DNA of 64,000 bases, taken from assembly GCF_940670765.1 (NCBI RefSeq), contig NZ_CALNVW010000020.1:124001-188000 (forward strand). The letters run 5' to 3'. Shown here in pieces: positions 24,649 through 33,418 of this stretch. This stretch comes from Streptomyces sp. A 4/2 (GTDB lineage: Bacteria > Actinomycetota > Actinomycetes > Streptomycetales > Streptomycetaceae). Below the pieces are notes generated by a model that searched no databases, was not told the DNA's origin, and saw only the letters and a list, made by a program, of their open reading frames with translations. The translations under genes were made by a program, and so were the position numbers. How positions within the stretch are numbered: position 1 is the first letter of the stretch; every line of letters begins with the position of its first letter.

Positions 24649-25035
24649 ATGAGCACTGGAAACACATCCGCACCCGCGATCCGCTACTCGGCCGTCACCT
24701 TCGACTGCCCGGACCCCGCCGAACTGGCCCGCTTCTACGGCGAAGCCCTTGGCCTGCCCATCGCCTTATCCACCGACGACTTCGTCCTGCTCGGCCAGGA
24801 GGGATCAGCCGGACTGGGATTCAACCGGCTGGCCGACTACCGGCGTCCCACCTGGCCGGACCCTTCGCAGGAGAAGCAGGCTCACCTGGAGATGGGCGTC
24901 GACGACTTGGATGCCGCCCAGGCCCGGCTGCTCGCGCTGGGGGCCGTCGAACCTGCGGCCCAGCCGGAGCCCGACCGGTGGCGGGTCCTGCTGGACCCCG
25001 CAGGGCACCCGTTCTGCATCTCCACCCTGGTTTGA
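24649..25035 (+). CDS. VOC superfamily (glyoxalase/bleomycin-resistance-like) protein
   Basis: 128 residues with the paired beta-alpha-beta-beta-beta modules: AVTFDCPDPAELARFYGEAL, and the second half KQAHLEMGVDDLDAAQARLLALG ending DPAGHPFCIS. It is likely metal-dependent or a metal-free binding protein; the substrate is unknown. Codon 40 (24766-24768) is TTA, rare in Streptomyces, so expression may depend on bldA. Divergent from the WYL regulator across a strong operator. Confidence 0.85.
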   Translation: MSTGNTSAPAIRYSAVTFDCPDPAELARFYGEALGLPIALSTDDFVLLGQEGSAGLGFNRLADYRRPTWPDPSQEKQAHLEMGVDDLDAAQARLLALGAVEPAAQPEPDRWRVLLDPAGHPFCISTLV

Positions 25036-25079
25036 GGAATCCCCCACCTGTCCCGGCCGGTCGCCACTTCACCAAGCCG

Positions 25080-25487
25080 TCAGCTACTGCTCGTGGTTTC
25101 CGTGAGGTGGTTTCCGTACGGACGGGTGATGATCTCCATCCCGTGCCCGGCCGGGTCCATGAAGTACAGGCCGCGCCCGCCGTGGTGGTGGTTGATCTCT
25201 CCCGGCTGCTTCCGACGGGGATCGGCGTAGTACGTGATCCCGGCCTGCTCGATACGGGCGAAGGCCGCGTCGAACTCCTCGTCGGAGATGAGGAAGGCGT
25301 AGTGCTGCATGGTGATCGACTCCGCCGGGACGGTGGCGAAGTCCAGGGTGACGCCGTTACTGGTGGCGACGGGAATGAACGGGCCCCACTCGGCCCCGAC
25401 CTCAAGTCCCAGTACATGCGCCAGGAACGCGGCCGACTCCCGGTTGTCCCGGGCATGGATGATGGTGTGATTCAGCTCGACTGACAT
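25080..25487 (-). CDS. VOC family dioxygenase-like protein
   Basis: 135 residues. The module starts LNHTIIHARDNRESAAFLAHVLGL (His of the metal site) and ends RGLYFMDPAGHGMEIITRPYG, with the metal-binding Glu in MEI. INHHHGGRG adds a His cluster. This fits a small extradiol-dioxygenase-like or glyoxalase-like enzyme; the substrate is unknown. The ATG at 25487 has GGAGG about 10 bases upstream. It is convergent with the preceding VOC gene. Confidence 0.85.
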   Translation of the reverse strand: MSVELNHTIIHARDNRESAAFLAHVLGLEVGAEWGPFIPVATSNGVTLDFATVPAESITMQHYAFLISDEEFDAAFARIEQAGITYYADPRRKQPGEINHHHGGRGLYFMDPAGHGMEIITRPYGNHLTETTSSS

Positions 25488-25825
25488 GCGTGGAATGCCT
25501 CCGTAAGGCAGTCTCACGGGCACCTCCATGCCTCACCCGGTCGGTGACCGACACGCGATGCCGTGCCCGTGATCCTAGGCAACGCTGTCAAGGGTGTCGA
25601 GAGCGTAATTGAGTGCTCGCCGATGGCGACGGCACAAGGTCACCAACACGCCGGAGCGGAACGAGAAATGGTGACGGGCGGATACGAGCGAGGGGCGTTG
25701 GTGGAACCAGCGTGGCCGGGCTCGGCGAGAGGCCAGAACGTGCATGCCGCTCTGGCCGGTGCCATGTGCGGCTGAGCTGAGCCCGGACACGCGACCACCG
25801 ACGGCGCGTGGCAGGCTCATGGCCC
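25488..25825. other. Gene-free divergent region
   Basis: 338 bases between the minus-strand VOC gene and the plus-strand DinB gene, presumably holding both promoters. No open frame resembles a protein, and I found no strong dyad. Confidence 0.4.
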
Positions 25826-26407
25826 ATGATCGATGAATTCGCGAAGGAATACCTGCACGGCGACCTGCGGGAAGCCCGCGAGGCGATACTGCGGAAGCTC
25901 GACGGGTTGCCCGAATATGACATCCGTCGCCCCCTGACCGTGACGGGAACGAACCTTCTCGGCCTGGTCAAGCACCTGTCGGTCTGGGAGTCCAGGTACT
26001 TCGGCGAGGTCTTCGGCCGCCCGTTCCCCGAGCCCCTGCCCCGATGGGACGACGTCGCCCAGCGCGGCGCCGACCTGTGGGCGACCAAGGACGAGACGCG
26101 CGAGGAGATCATCGGCCGTTACCGCCGCGTGTGGGAGCACTCGGACGTGACGATCACTGCGCTCGCCATCGACTCCCCCGGTCACGTGCCCTGGTGGCCA
26201 CGCCCTGACGTGAAGCTGTTCAACATCCTGGTCCACGTGCTCACCGAGACCAGTCGGCACGCAGGACACGCCGACATCCTGCGCGAGCAGCTCGACGGCA
26301 CCACGGAGGCAGCAGCGGAACACTCAGATCCGCAGCGTGAGGCGGCATTCCGGGAAGAACGGCGCGCGACGATCGAGCGGGCCGCCGAAGCGGCCTCCCA
26401 GGCCTGA
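25826..26407 (+). CDS. DinB/DUF664 family protein (mycothiol-transferase-like)
   Basis: 193 residues of four-helix-bundle DinB type. The three-histidine metal site is visible: GLVKHLSVWESRYFG, and ILVHVLTETSRHAGHADILRE, the standard signature of actinobacterial DUF664 enzymes related to mycothiol-dependent transferases. The Met at 25826 is used; an in-frame GTG 6 codons earlier (25808) is possible and neither has a strong ribosome site. The substrate is unknown. Confidence 0.85.
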   Translation: MIDEFAKEYLHGDLREAREAILRKLDGLPEYDIRRPLTVTGTNLLGLVKHLSVWESRYFGEVFGRPFPEPLPRWDDVAQRGADLWATKDETREEIIGRYRRVWEHSDVTITALAIDSPGHVPWWPRPDVKLFNILVHVLTETSRHAGHADILREQLDGTTEAAAEHSDPQREAAFREERRATIERAAEAASQA

Positions 26408-26588
26408 CCGGCCAACGACCCGGCCCGGCCGGTGCGTCACGAGAAGCAGTCGCTCATCGGCCCGCTGCGGGGCGATACCCCCTGGCAATGACCGTCTCGA
26501 TCACGGCGTGTTGGGCACGGTGTTCACCCGGCCGCCACGGGCGCCCGTCCCCGTACCGGGCCGGCGTCCTCCGCCTGCCGTCCCTCTC

Positions 26589-26995
26589 TCACCAGGGAAG
26601 AAGTCCCGCGACGTCGAAGTAGCCACCGGTGGGACCGTCGGGGCGCACCTGCGCCATGCGGACGATGATCTCGGCGCCCTGACCGACGGTCTGCATGCCG
26701 GTGTTCCCGTTCAGGTCGGTCTTGGTGAAACCGGGCTCGATGCCTGCTGCGTTGTTGACCAGTACGTCCAGCCCTCCGTCGGCCGCCACGGCCTCGGCCG
26801 CCGCCTGCACGGAGGCGTCGTCGGTGACATCGAGCCGGACCACCCGCGCACCCAGCTGCTCGGCGGCCCGGCGCCCGCGTCCGGCATCCCGGCTTCCCGG
26901 CTTCCGATGTAGACGGTGTGGCCCGCGGCGACGAGCCGACGGGCGGTCTCGTAGCCGAGGCCCTTGTTCGCTCCGGTGATCAGTGTTGTTGTCAT
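26589..26995 (-). pseudogene. SDR oxidoreductase pseudogene (frameshift and internal deletion)
   Basis: It starts well (ATG 26995 behind GGAGGC) with TTTLITGANKGLGYETARRL, then shifts frame near 26850-26880. The second frame gives VVRLDVTDDASVQAAAEA, LDVLVNNAAGI and jumps directly to EPGFTKTDLNGNTG and PTGGYFDVAGLLPW. The catalytic Ser/Tyr/Lys part is deleted. The ends resemble the intact SDR at 10479-11210 (KG-GYE, VTDDAS, TDLNG, PTGxFxxAGxxPW), so it is a decayed relative. Confidence 0.8.
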
Positions 26996-27094
26996 GCCTC
27001 CACGATGCGGCGCAGCCGCGCGGTCAGCCATCGGTGTGCGGCCGGGCTGCGCCGGGAGGAGCCGGCGCTGCCTGGCCGGCATCCCGGCCGGGGC

Positions 27095-27250
27095 GCAGCC
27101 CAAGACCATCGGCCATCCGCAGGTGGGCGCCTTGACGCTGGACGGCGACGTACTGGGTCGCGGGCAGCGGCCTGCGCGTCGTGGTCCACAGGGCCGAGCC
27201 CGGCACCGAGGACGCCGAGCGCCTCGCGCTCCTCGCCGGGCCCGGCGCCC
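27095..27250 (+). pseudogene. MmyB-type XRE regulator C-terminal remnant
   Basis: KTIGHPQVGALTLDGDVL in one frame, continued one frame over by LRVVVHRAEPGTEDAERLALLAG, is the tail of the MmyB-like ligand-binding domain found in Streptomyces XRE regulators (HPxVG, then AEPGT). The helix-turn-helix part is missing and a frameshift splits the rest. From 27251 to the kinase start I see only its likely promoter region. Confidence 0.55.
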
Positions 27251-27525
27251 AGGGTCTCGCCCGTTGTCGCTCCGCTCGGCGGCAAGTCGGGTCGCCGGTG
27301 GTGGAATGCCTCACTTGGGCAGCCGAGTCCCGAAATCGTTGCAGCCGCACCAGGCTCTCTCCAGCACGGCCCGAGACGATTGATCTCCACTGTCCGACGA
27401 ACGTGCAGGACGCACTCAAGGCGGACGCGATTGCCATCGGCTTCAGTGGTGGCGCGGGTTTCACCTGGTCGTGCCCGGTTGTCCAGCGGGTCACCGACCG
27501 AGCGCGCGGAAATCGAGGGAGTGTC

Positions 27526-28155
27526 ATGATGGACCGTCAACTCGTTGTACTGCTGGGGCCCGACTATGCCGGGAAGTCCTCCGTCATGGCGGAACTCTCG
27601 GCCGCCCTGCCTGGCTGGCAGACGCTGTCGACCGACAGTGAACGCGTCGGTGCCGAACACCAGTTGATCGCCCGGCTGCGCCGCAATGTGGTCGAGGACG
27701 TCCTGCCGGAACTCGGAAAGGCCTACTCGGCCGAGTTCCTCGCAAGTCTGCTGCAGACAGCGGTCGTGCACCTGCGGGACCAGGTGGAGCGCGCGGATCC
27801 CGGCACACCGCTGCTGGTGGACTCCTACTACTACAAGATCCTCGCGAAGTGCCGGCTGGCCGGCCTCAAGGACCACCCCCTGTACGGCTGGTGGCGTGCC
27901 TTCCCCCGACCGAGCGCCGTGATCTATCTGGACGTTTCCCCGGAGTCCGCCTGGCGCCGCTCGGACGGCGGACGGCGTCTCAACTCTCTGGAGCACTACG
28001 GCGAGAGCCCCGAGTGGTTCGCCTTCGAGAACTACCAGACGGACCTCCGCAAACTGATGCTGGAGGAGATACGGGGGCTACCGGTCACCATGATCGGGGA
28101 ACAGCCGGACGCGGCCGGGACCGCCGACGCCGTGCGGGAGGTGCTTGCCGCATGA
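27526..28155 (+). CDS. P-loop kinase (thymidylate kinase-like)
   Basis: 209 residues. Walker A is GPDYAGKSS near residues 11-19, followed by a DSYYYKILAKCRLAG segment like the DRY/DR region of dTMP kinase-type enzymes and a VIYLDVSPESAWRRSDGGR lid. It is not a housekeeping Tmk: the P-loop variant (PDYAG) and lid differ. It probably phosphorylates a small pathway metabolite with ATP. The start is ATG 27526 after GAGGGAG. First gene of a six-gene run; its stop overlaps the next start (ATGA). Confidence 0.72.
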   Translation: MMDRQLVVLLGPDYAGKSSVMAELSAALPGWQTLSTDSERVGAEHQLIARLRRNVVEDVLPELGKAYSAEFLASLLQTAVVHLRDQVERADPGTPLLVDSYYYKILAKCRLAGLKDHPLYGWWRAFPRPSAVIYLDVSPESAWRRSDGGRRLNSLEHYGESPEWFAFENYQTDLRKLMLEEIRGLPVTMIGEQPDAAGTADAVREVLAA

Positions 28156-29915
28156 ACGCCCTCCAGGGCTGGGCCTCCCCGGACCACGCCGACCGGTACC
28201 GCCGCCGGGTGTTCGCCGAGCGCAGCCGGCTCGCCGCGGAACACACCGACATGCGCGGCATGCAGCAGCGGGTCCTCGCCGATCTTCTCGAATTCAACGC
28301 GGACACCGAGTTCGGCAGGCAACACGGCTTCCGGAACATCCGCACGATCGACGACTACCGCAAGGCCGTCCCCGTGCAGGACTACGCCGCGCACGGCCCG
28401 CTGATCGAGCGCATGGCCGCCGGGGAGGAGAACCTGCTGAGCGCTGATGCTCCGGTCGTGTACTTCACCAGCAGCGGCACCACGGGCGCACACAAGAAGA
28501 TCCCGGTCACCCGACGGTTCATGCAGACGACGTTCTTCCCCTTCTACTACGCGGCGTGGGCGCCGCTGATAGAGCACTACCCGGACGTGATGCGTCGGCC
28601 GGACGCCGTACTCAACCTCAAGCACGACCCGCTGAGCGCGCCGACCACCACCGTCAGCGGGCACCCGCACGTCGGCGCGAGCCAGGTAGATCTCGGCACC
28701 CGGTTCGGCGAACCGCTCTCGGCCGAGCTGGGCACGGCGGCGCCGTGGGCGACCCTGCCGGTGGACGTCGCTCCCGACGACCATGTGCAGAAGATGTATC
28801 TGCGCCTGCGGCTTGCGGTCCAGAGCGATCTGCGGGGTCTCATCGGTATCAACCCGGCGATGATCGCTGCTGTTCCGCACCAGTTGAACCTGTGGTGGCC
28901 GCGGATCGTGAAGGAGGTACGCGACGGCACCGTGGGCGGGGCGCCGCACGGCTCCCCGGATCCGGAGCGCGCCGCCGAACTCGAACGTCTCGCCGAGTAC
29001 TTCGGTGTGGTCCGGCCGGCCCACGTGTGGCCCCGTGTGCGTGCGCTGTTCTGCTGGACCACCGGGGTGGCCTCGCTCTATCTGCCGGCTCTGCGCGAGC
29101 AGTTCGGTACCGGTGTTTCCGCGCTGCCCGCCCCGGTGGCCGCTTCCGAGGGTCCGGTCGGCGTGCCGTTGGACCGGAACGGCTCAGCGGGCAGCCTCGT
29201 CCTGTCCGCGTCCGTCTACGAGTTCGTGGATGCCGAGGCCGACCTCGGCCCCGACGCCGAGACACTGCTGCCGCACGAACTCCAGGAAGGCCGCGACTAC
29301 CACGTGCTCTTCAGCCACGTCGGCGGGCTCTACCGCTACGCGGGCGGCGATGTCGTACGCGTCGTGGACCGTGTCCGCGGCGTCCCCCGTGTGGAGTACG
29401 CGGGGCGCGGGACGCGGTCCGACGCGGTGGGCGAGCGGCTGCGTGAGGCACAGGTGATCCGGGCCCTGCAGGCCGCGTCGTCGAGTACGGGGCTGCCCCT
29501 GCGGAATGCGGCATGCCGGGTGGAGCAGGATCCCCGCGACGCCGCCGCGGCCGTGCAGGCACGGCCGGGTACCGCGGCTGCGCGGTATGTGTTCGCCGTC
29601 GCTCCCGAGACTCCCTGGGACGCGGCCGAGACCGAGCGGTTCACCTCTCTGGTCGACTCCGCCCTGTCGGCGGAATCCGCCGGATACGCGCGGGCACGGT
29701 CGGACGCCGCACTCGCACCCGCACGGCTGCGGCTGCTGGACTCCGATTCCTTCGCCCGTGACTGGCACACCTCGGTCGGCCGGGGCATCCGTCCCACACA
29801 GGTCAAGGACCGCCTGTTCCGGCAGAGCGACGCCCAGTGGCAGCAGCTGACGGGCACCGACACCACGACACGGCCCGCCGGGCGGGGACACGACGAGCGA
29901 GGACAGCAGGCATGA
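28152..29915 (+). CDS. GH3-type acyl-acid amido synthetase
   Basis: 587 residues, full length for the GH3 group of adenylating enzymes known from plant auxin/jasmonate conjugation. The ATP loop is FTSSGTTGAHKKIP (TSSGTTG at 106-112), and the second nucleotide motif is HVGGLYRYAGGDVV. These enzymes activate a carboxylic acid as acyl-AMP and join it to an amine, usually an amino acid. It overlaps the kinase and the methyltransferase genes by 4 bases each. In this setting it is the probable amide- or ester-forming step of an unknown small-molecule pathway. Confidence 0.85.
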   Translation: MNALQGWASPDHADRYRRRVFAERSRLAAEHTDMRGMQQRVLADLLEFNADTEFGRQHGFRNIRTIDDYRKAVPVQDYAAHGPLIERMAAGEENLLSADAPVVYFTSSGTTGAHKKIPVTRRFMQTTFFPFYYAAWAPLIEHYPDVMRRPDAVLNLKHDPLSAPTTTVSGHPHVGASQVDLGTRFGEPLSAELGTAAPWATLPVDVAPDDHVQKMYLRLRLAVQSDLRGLIGINPAMIAAVPHQLNLWWPRIVKEVRDGTVGGAPHGSPDPERAAELERLAEYFGVVRPAHVWPRVRALFCWTTGVASLYLPALREQFGTGVSALPAPVAASEGPVGVPLDRNGSAGSLVLSASVYEFVDAEADLGPDAETLLPHELQEGRDYHVLFSHVGGLYRYAGGDVVRVVDRVRGVPRVEYAGRGTRSDAVGERLREAQVIRALQAASSSTGLPLRNAACRVEQDPRDAAAAVQARPGTAAARYVFAVAPETPWDAAETERFTSLVDSALSAESAGYARARSDAALAPARLRLLDSDSFARDWHTSVGRGIRPTQVKDRLFRQSDAQWQQLTGTDTTTRPAGRGHDERGQQA

Positions 29916-30769
29916 CGGACACTCTGAATCCGGTCGAGAAGACCGCCCTGCTCACCGCCGCACTGCGGGCCGCCGAGACGGCGCGGGACGACCGGCTCTA
30001 CGACGACCCGTACGCCGCCCGGCTGGTGGGCGAGACGGGCCCCGAGCTGCTGGCGGAGGTACGCAGGGCGACCTTCCCGGCGGACCGGCCGGGGGATCTG
30101 CCCAGTACCCCCGACTACAACGCGATCAGGACCCGGTTCTTCGACGACTACCTCCAGCGGGCAGCCGCGGAACCGGGCATGACCCAGATCGTGCTGGCCC
30201 CCGCCGGTATGGACTCCCGGGCCCACCGGCTCGCGTGGCCCGGTCACATCCGCTACTTCGAGGTCGACCGTCCCGCCGTACTGGAGTTCAAGGCCGGCCG
30301 GCTGCGGGGCGCGGTCCCGCAGGTCACCCACACCACCGTCGCGGTCGACCTCACGGCGGACGACTGGGAGGATCAGCTTCTCGCGGCCGGTTACGACCCG
30401 GCTCTGCCGTCCACCTGGCTCCTCGAAGGCCTGCTCTACTACATCCCCGAACGCGACACACGGCGCCTCCTCCAGCGCGTCGCCGCGCTCATGGCCCCCG
30501 GGAGCCGCATCGCCGCGGATCTTGTCAACACCGCGGCCCTCACCCTTCCCGACATGCGCGGACTGCTGGACGTGTTCGACGGCTGGGGCTGTCCTTGGGT
30601 GTTCGGCAGCGACGAGCCGGAAGCGCTGTTCGACGGCTACGGATTCGACACCTGCGCCGTCCAGCCGGGCGAGCCCGGGGCCGACTTCGGACGCTGGCCC
30701 GACCCCGTCCCCGAACGGCAGGTCAAGGATGTGAGCAGGGTGTTCCTCGTGCACGGACAGCGGCGATGA
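29912..30769 (+). CDS. Class I SAM methyltransferase (PPM/DUF-type O-MTase)
   Basis: 285 residues of the actinobacterial leucine-carboxyl-methyltransferase-like group: RLYDDPYAARLV at the N-terminus, motif I region IVLAPAGMDSRAHRL, YFEVDRPAVLEFK (acidic ribose ligand), and STWLLEGLLYYIPE. The usual LGAGLDSRA is LAPAGMDSRA here, one Gly replaced by Pro-Ala, yet the fold looks intact. It would methylate a hydroxyl or carboxylate of a small molecule. Both ends overlap neighbours (ATGA). Confidence 0.82.
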   Translation: MTDTLNPVEKTALLTAALRAAETARDDRLYDDPYAARLVGETGPELLAEVRRATFPADRPGDLPSTPDYNAIRTRFFDDYLQRAAAEPGMTQIVLAPAGMDSRAHRLAWPGHIRYFEVDRPAVLEFKAGRLRGAVPQVTHTTVAVDLTADDWEDQLLAAGYDPALPSTWLLEGLLYYIPERDTRRLLQRVAALMAPGSRIAADLVNTAALTLPDMRGLLDVFDGWGCPWVFGSDEPEALFDGYGFDTCAVQPGEPGADFGRWPDPVPERQVKDVSRVFLVHGQRR

Positions 30770-30903
30770 CCGCCGCCTCGGCCGTTGGGCGAACCAGCCC
30801 GACCGGGCCAGCCACGGCGTCGGCGCCCTCCGGGGCCGACGGGCCGCCCCCACCGGTCCGACGGGCGCTGCCGCACCCCACCGCCCCGGCTGCGGAGGCG
30901 TGA
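30766..30903 (+). CDS. 45-aa Pro/Ala-rich small ORF inside the GH3 operon
   Basis: It starts by ATGA overlap with the methyltransferase stop and ends 3 bases before the GTG of the next gene, so it fits the coupled layout exactly. The peptide is low in complexity (TGPATASAPSGADGPPPPVR) with no aromatic or Cys residues. It could be a real small protein, a translational bridge, or a chance frame in a 137-bp spacer. Confidence 0.35.
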   Translation: MTAASAVGRTSPTGPATASAPSGADGPPPPVRRALPHPTAPAAEA

Positions 30904-30906
30904 ACC

Positions 30907-32025
30907 GTGCTCAGCCGTCACCGTGTCCTGCTCGCCCCCATCACCGTCACGCCCTCCAAGCCATTGACGCCCAGTCACCTCAAGGGGCTGCTGTGGACGG
31001 ACGTGATGTTCCGGGCCACCGCACACCTGGCAGATGTGACCTACCGGTACAGCCACACCACCTACCATCCCACCGAACAGACCCTCGGATTCTGGGAGTA
31101 CCTCGACCGGACCCGGGGTGACATCGACTACTCCGCACTCTCGGAGGAGGAGATCGGCGAGTTCTACGTGCAGTACCGGGGCGAGACGACCCGCCCCGGC
31201 GCCGATGCCCTGCGTCCGTACGCCGAAGCCGTCGAGATGAACGGCTGGGTGCACGCCGCCGGCGCCCGCGTACTGAGCCTCTGGGCAGACCATTACGCCC
31301 GGCTGGGCATGCACGACCCGGGCCTGACGAGGCATCAGCCTCCCGGGCTCGGAACGGAGGACATGCTGAAGCAACTGGCCTCCCTCGACATGGGGCTGGA
31401 CCAGCGGGACAGCGGCGGGCCCGTGTATCTCGACGCGACCCGGTACGGCCTGCCGCTGCGCCAGATCATCGCCGCGGACGGGCGTCCGAACTATCTCGCC
31501 TGCGCCCTGCGGGAATTGCTGCCGCTCGCCGCCGACCACGACGAGGTGGTTCTCCTGTACGACCGGGAACTCGATCCGGACTACCAGTTGCTGGAACGCG
31601 TACTGGCCGCCACCGGGGCATCGGTGCACCGGATCCAGATCGGCCGGGTGCCCATCGACGGGCGCGTCACCTCCGCACGGCACGGTGGCTGGCACGACCA
31701 CACCGTGGGCGCCCTCCTCCGCTCGACCGGTCCGGACTGCGACCCGTCGGTGCTCCGGCTCGGCATGCGACTGTACTTCGTCGCCGTGCTCGGACCGGGC
31801 CAACAGCAGTCGTTCCGGAAGGACTTGCTGATGAAAAGTCTCAGACGGGCCGAACAACTCCTCGACCGGGCCACCACCGGGGGCGACGCGGAGGACAACC
31901 GCGACACACTGCGGCGGCACCGGGGGGACCACACCTACGTCGACCCCTACCGGCTGACGTCGTCCCTCCTCGGCAAGGGGCGCCAGGCACCCGACCACAC
32001 CCTGCTCTCCGGGGTGTTCGTATGA
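30907..32025 (+). CDS. 372-aa protein of unknown function in GH3 operon
   Basis: I do not recognise the family. The N-terminus has PLTPSHLKGLLWTDVMFR and a YSHTTYHPTEQTLGFWEYL stretch; the middle has PVYLDATRYGLPLRQIIAAD and DHDEVVLLYDRELDPDYQLL, which alternate like a Rossmann-type alpha/beta core. The SHLKG near the N-terminus recalls the HIGH loop of class I aminoacyl-tRNA-synthetase-like nucleotidyl transferases, but I see no KMSKS partner beyond a weak FRKDLLMKSL. No signal or TM segment. GTG start; the stop overlaps the next start. Confidence 0.7.
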   Translation: MLSRHRVLLAPITVTPSKPLTPSHLKGLLWTDVMFRATAHLADVTYRYSHTTYHPTEQTLGFWEYLDRTRGDIDYSALSEEEIGEFYVQYRGETTRPGADALRPYAEAVEMNGWVHAAGARVLSLWADHYARLGMHDPGLTRHQPPGLGTEDMLKQLASLDMGLDQRDSGGPVYLDATRYGLPLRQIIAADGRPNYLACALRELLPLAADHDEVVLLYDRELDPDYQLLERVLAATGASVHRIQIGRVPIDGRVTSARHGGWHDHTVGALLRSTGPDCDPSVLRLGMRLYFVAVLGPGQQQSFRKDLLMKSLRRAEQLLDRATTGGDAEDNRDTLRRHRGDHTYVDPYRLTSSLLGKGRQAPDHTLLSGVFV

Positions 32026-32810
32026 CTCTCACACCCGAACTGCTCCTGTCCACAGCCGCTCGGCGGCTCCGGGACGTGCGCCCCGACCTGGCGGATCTGG
32101 ACCTGTCGAGCCCGGAGTGTCTGCAGGCCGCGAAGAAGCAGATCGCGGACCGCAGCGCTGCCGAGCACCGCGACGAGGCGAGCGTCGTGGCGGTCATCAA
32201 CCGATTCCGGCTCGACGACTGGGTACGCGAGACCTGCCGATTCGCCCTGTCCCTGCCGTCCGAGCAGGCAGAACGCTGGCGACGCTCCTTCACCCGAACC
32301 ATCTACCTCGCGGGTCGCCCGGACAACCTTCAGGAGCGGTTCTCGTTCGCCCACATCGCCGCCGACGGATCAGCGGCCTGGACCGGCCCGGCCGTCGACG
32401 GGGACACGGCAGCACTGCGCAGACTGCTCAAGACGTTCAACGGGCCGCGCCCCCTGGCCATGTGGTCCCCGATGACCGTCGAGGTCCCCGGGCCGGACAC
32501 GGTGGACGGCACGGATCCGACCCACGAGACGCAGAATCGCGGCCCGAAGCGCCCCGAGCGCCGTTCCGTGCACCGCGACCTCTACGTCGCCACGGCGGGG
32601 CTGACGGTCGCCGACGTGCTGGTCCAGCTGAACCACCACCTCGCCGAAGCGGTCCTGGACTCACTCGTCGCCCCGGGAGACCACCTGACCCTGCACTCCG
32701 TACCGCGCCTGCCGGGCCCTCCCACCGCCTACGCCGCACTGCGTGTCGACACCGACATACGCCGCCCACACGCACTCCAGGCGTACGCAGGGCTGACCGA
32801 GGAGACCTGA
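32022..32810 (+). CDS. 262-aa protein of unknown function, last gene of GH3 operon
   Basis: Unrecognised cytoplasmic protein. Helical N-terminal half (AAKKQIADRSAAEHRDEASV, DWVRETCRFALSLPSEQAERW) and a C-terminal half with SVHRDLYVATAGLTVADVLV. ATG 32022 overlaps the upstream stop by 4 bases, showing co-translation with the 372-aa protein; the two may form a complex. No metal, nucleotide or membrane motif stands out. Confidence 0.68.
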   Translation: MTLTPELLLSTAARRLRDVRPDLADLDLSSPECLQAAKKQIADRSAAEHRDEASVVAVINRFRLDDWVRETCRFALSLPSEQAERWRRSFTRTIYLAGRPDNLQERFSFAHIAADGSAAWTGPAVDGDTAALRRLLKTFNGPRPLAMWSPMTVEVPGPDTVDGTDPTHETQNRGPKRPERRSVHRDLYVATAGLTVADVLVQLNHHLAEAVLDSLVAPGDHLTLHSVPRLPGPPTAYAALRVDTDIRRPHALQAYAGLTEET

Positions 32811-33418
32811 CCTGGCGGGTTCTCCTGCCGGACGTCAGGGAGTTGTCGGGTCCTCCACCAGAGCAGGACGGACGCCGTGACCGTCACATACCGTCCGCTG
32901 AGCGCGCTGCTGGACTTGCGCCCGGCGGACGGCGAGTGGTGACGCCGGTCCCGTCGGGCGAACAGCGCTCCGAGACATACCAGCAGCGGCCCACACGGTT
33001 ATGCCCGCGGACGACGAGGGTGATCGCGTAAGTGGCGCGCGAGTTGCAGCGGGTGTGGCGTGTGCACCTCCCGGGCAACCCACACCATGTCTGTTCGGAC
33101 GATCCGAAGCTGCCGCAGCCGCCACGGTCGAAATACGACTCGAACTTGGTTGCTCCGGATTTCGAGGTGGCGTTCCCCGTCGTCACACGGACGGCGCCGC
33201 CCACCGGGACCAGCACCTGGAGCCGTACCCGCCGGGTCCCTGCCCGACCACCTGCAACCTCGTGGCACGGCAGGTAAGACTTTGAATACTCGTGCAACGT
33301 GATCGAACAGAAATGGTCCCGCCCGCATTCAATCGGGTACCGCTGAAGAATTGTCTTCGATGGTGTGAGTAGCATCCCCACCACACCCATTCGACACACA
33401 GCGAAAGACGAGGACCTC
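32811..33418. other. 608-bp stretch without a confident gene
   Basis: Several short frames exist on both strands, including a 33032-33277 plus frame (RVWRVHLPGNPHHVCSDDP) and an overlapping cysteine-containing minus frame, both with moderate G/C third positions. Neither has a ribosome site or recognisable fold, so I call none. The last 100 bases are AT-richer and presumably hold the promoter of the next gene. Confidence 0.4.

Noticed and set aside
33032..33277. Small plus-strand ORF (and an overlapping Cys-containing minus ORF)
   Set aside because: No ribosome site, no signal peptide, no family match, and both strands have similar third-position GC, so coding cannot be assigned.
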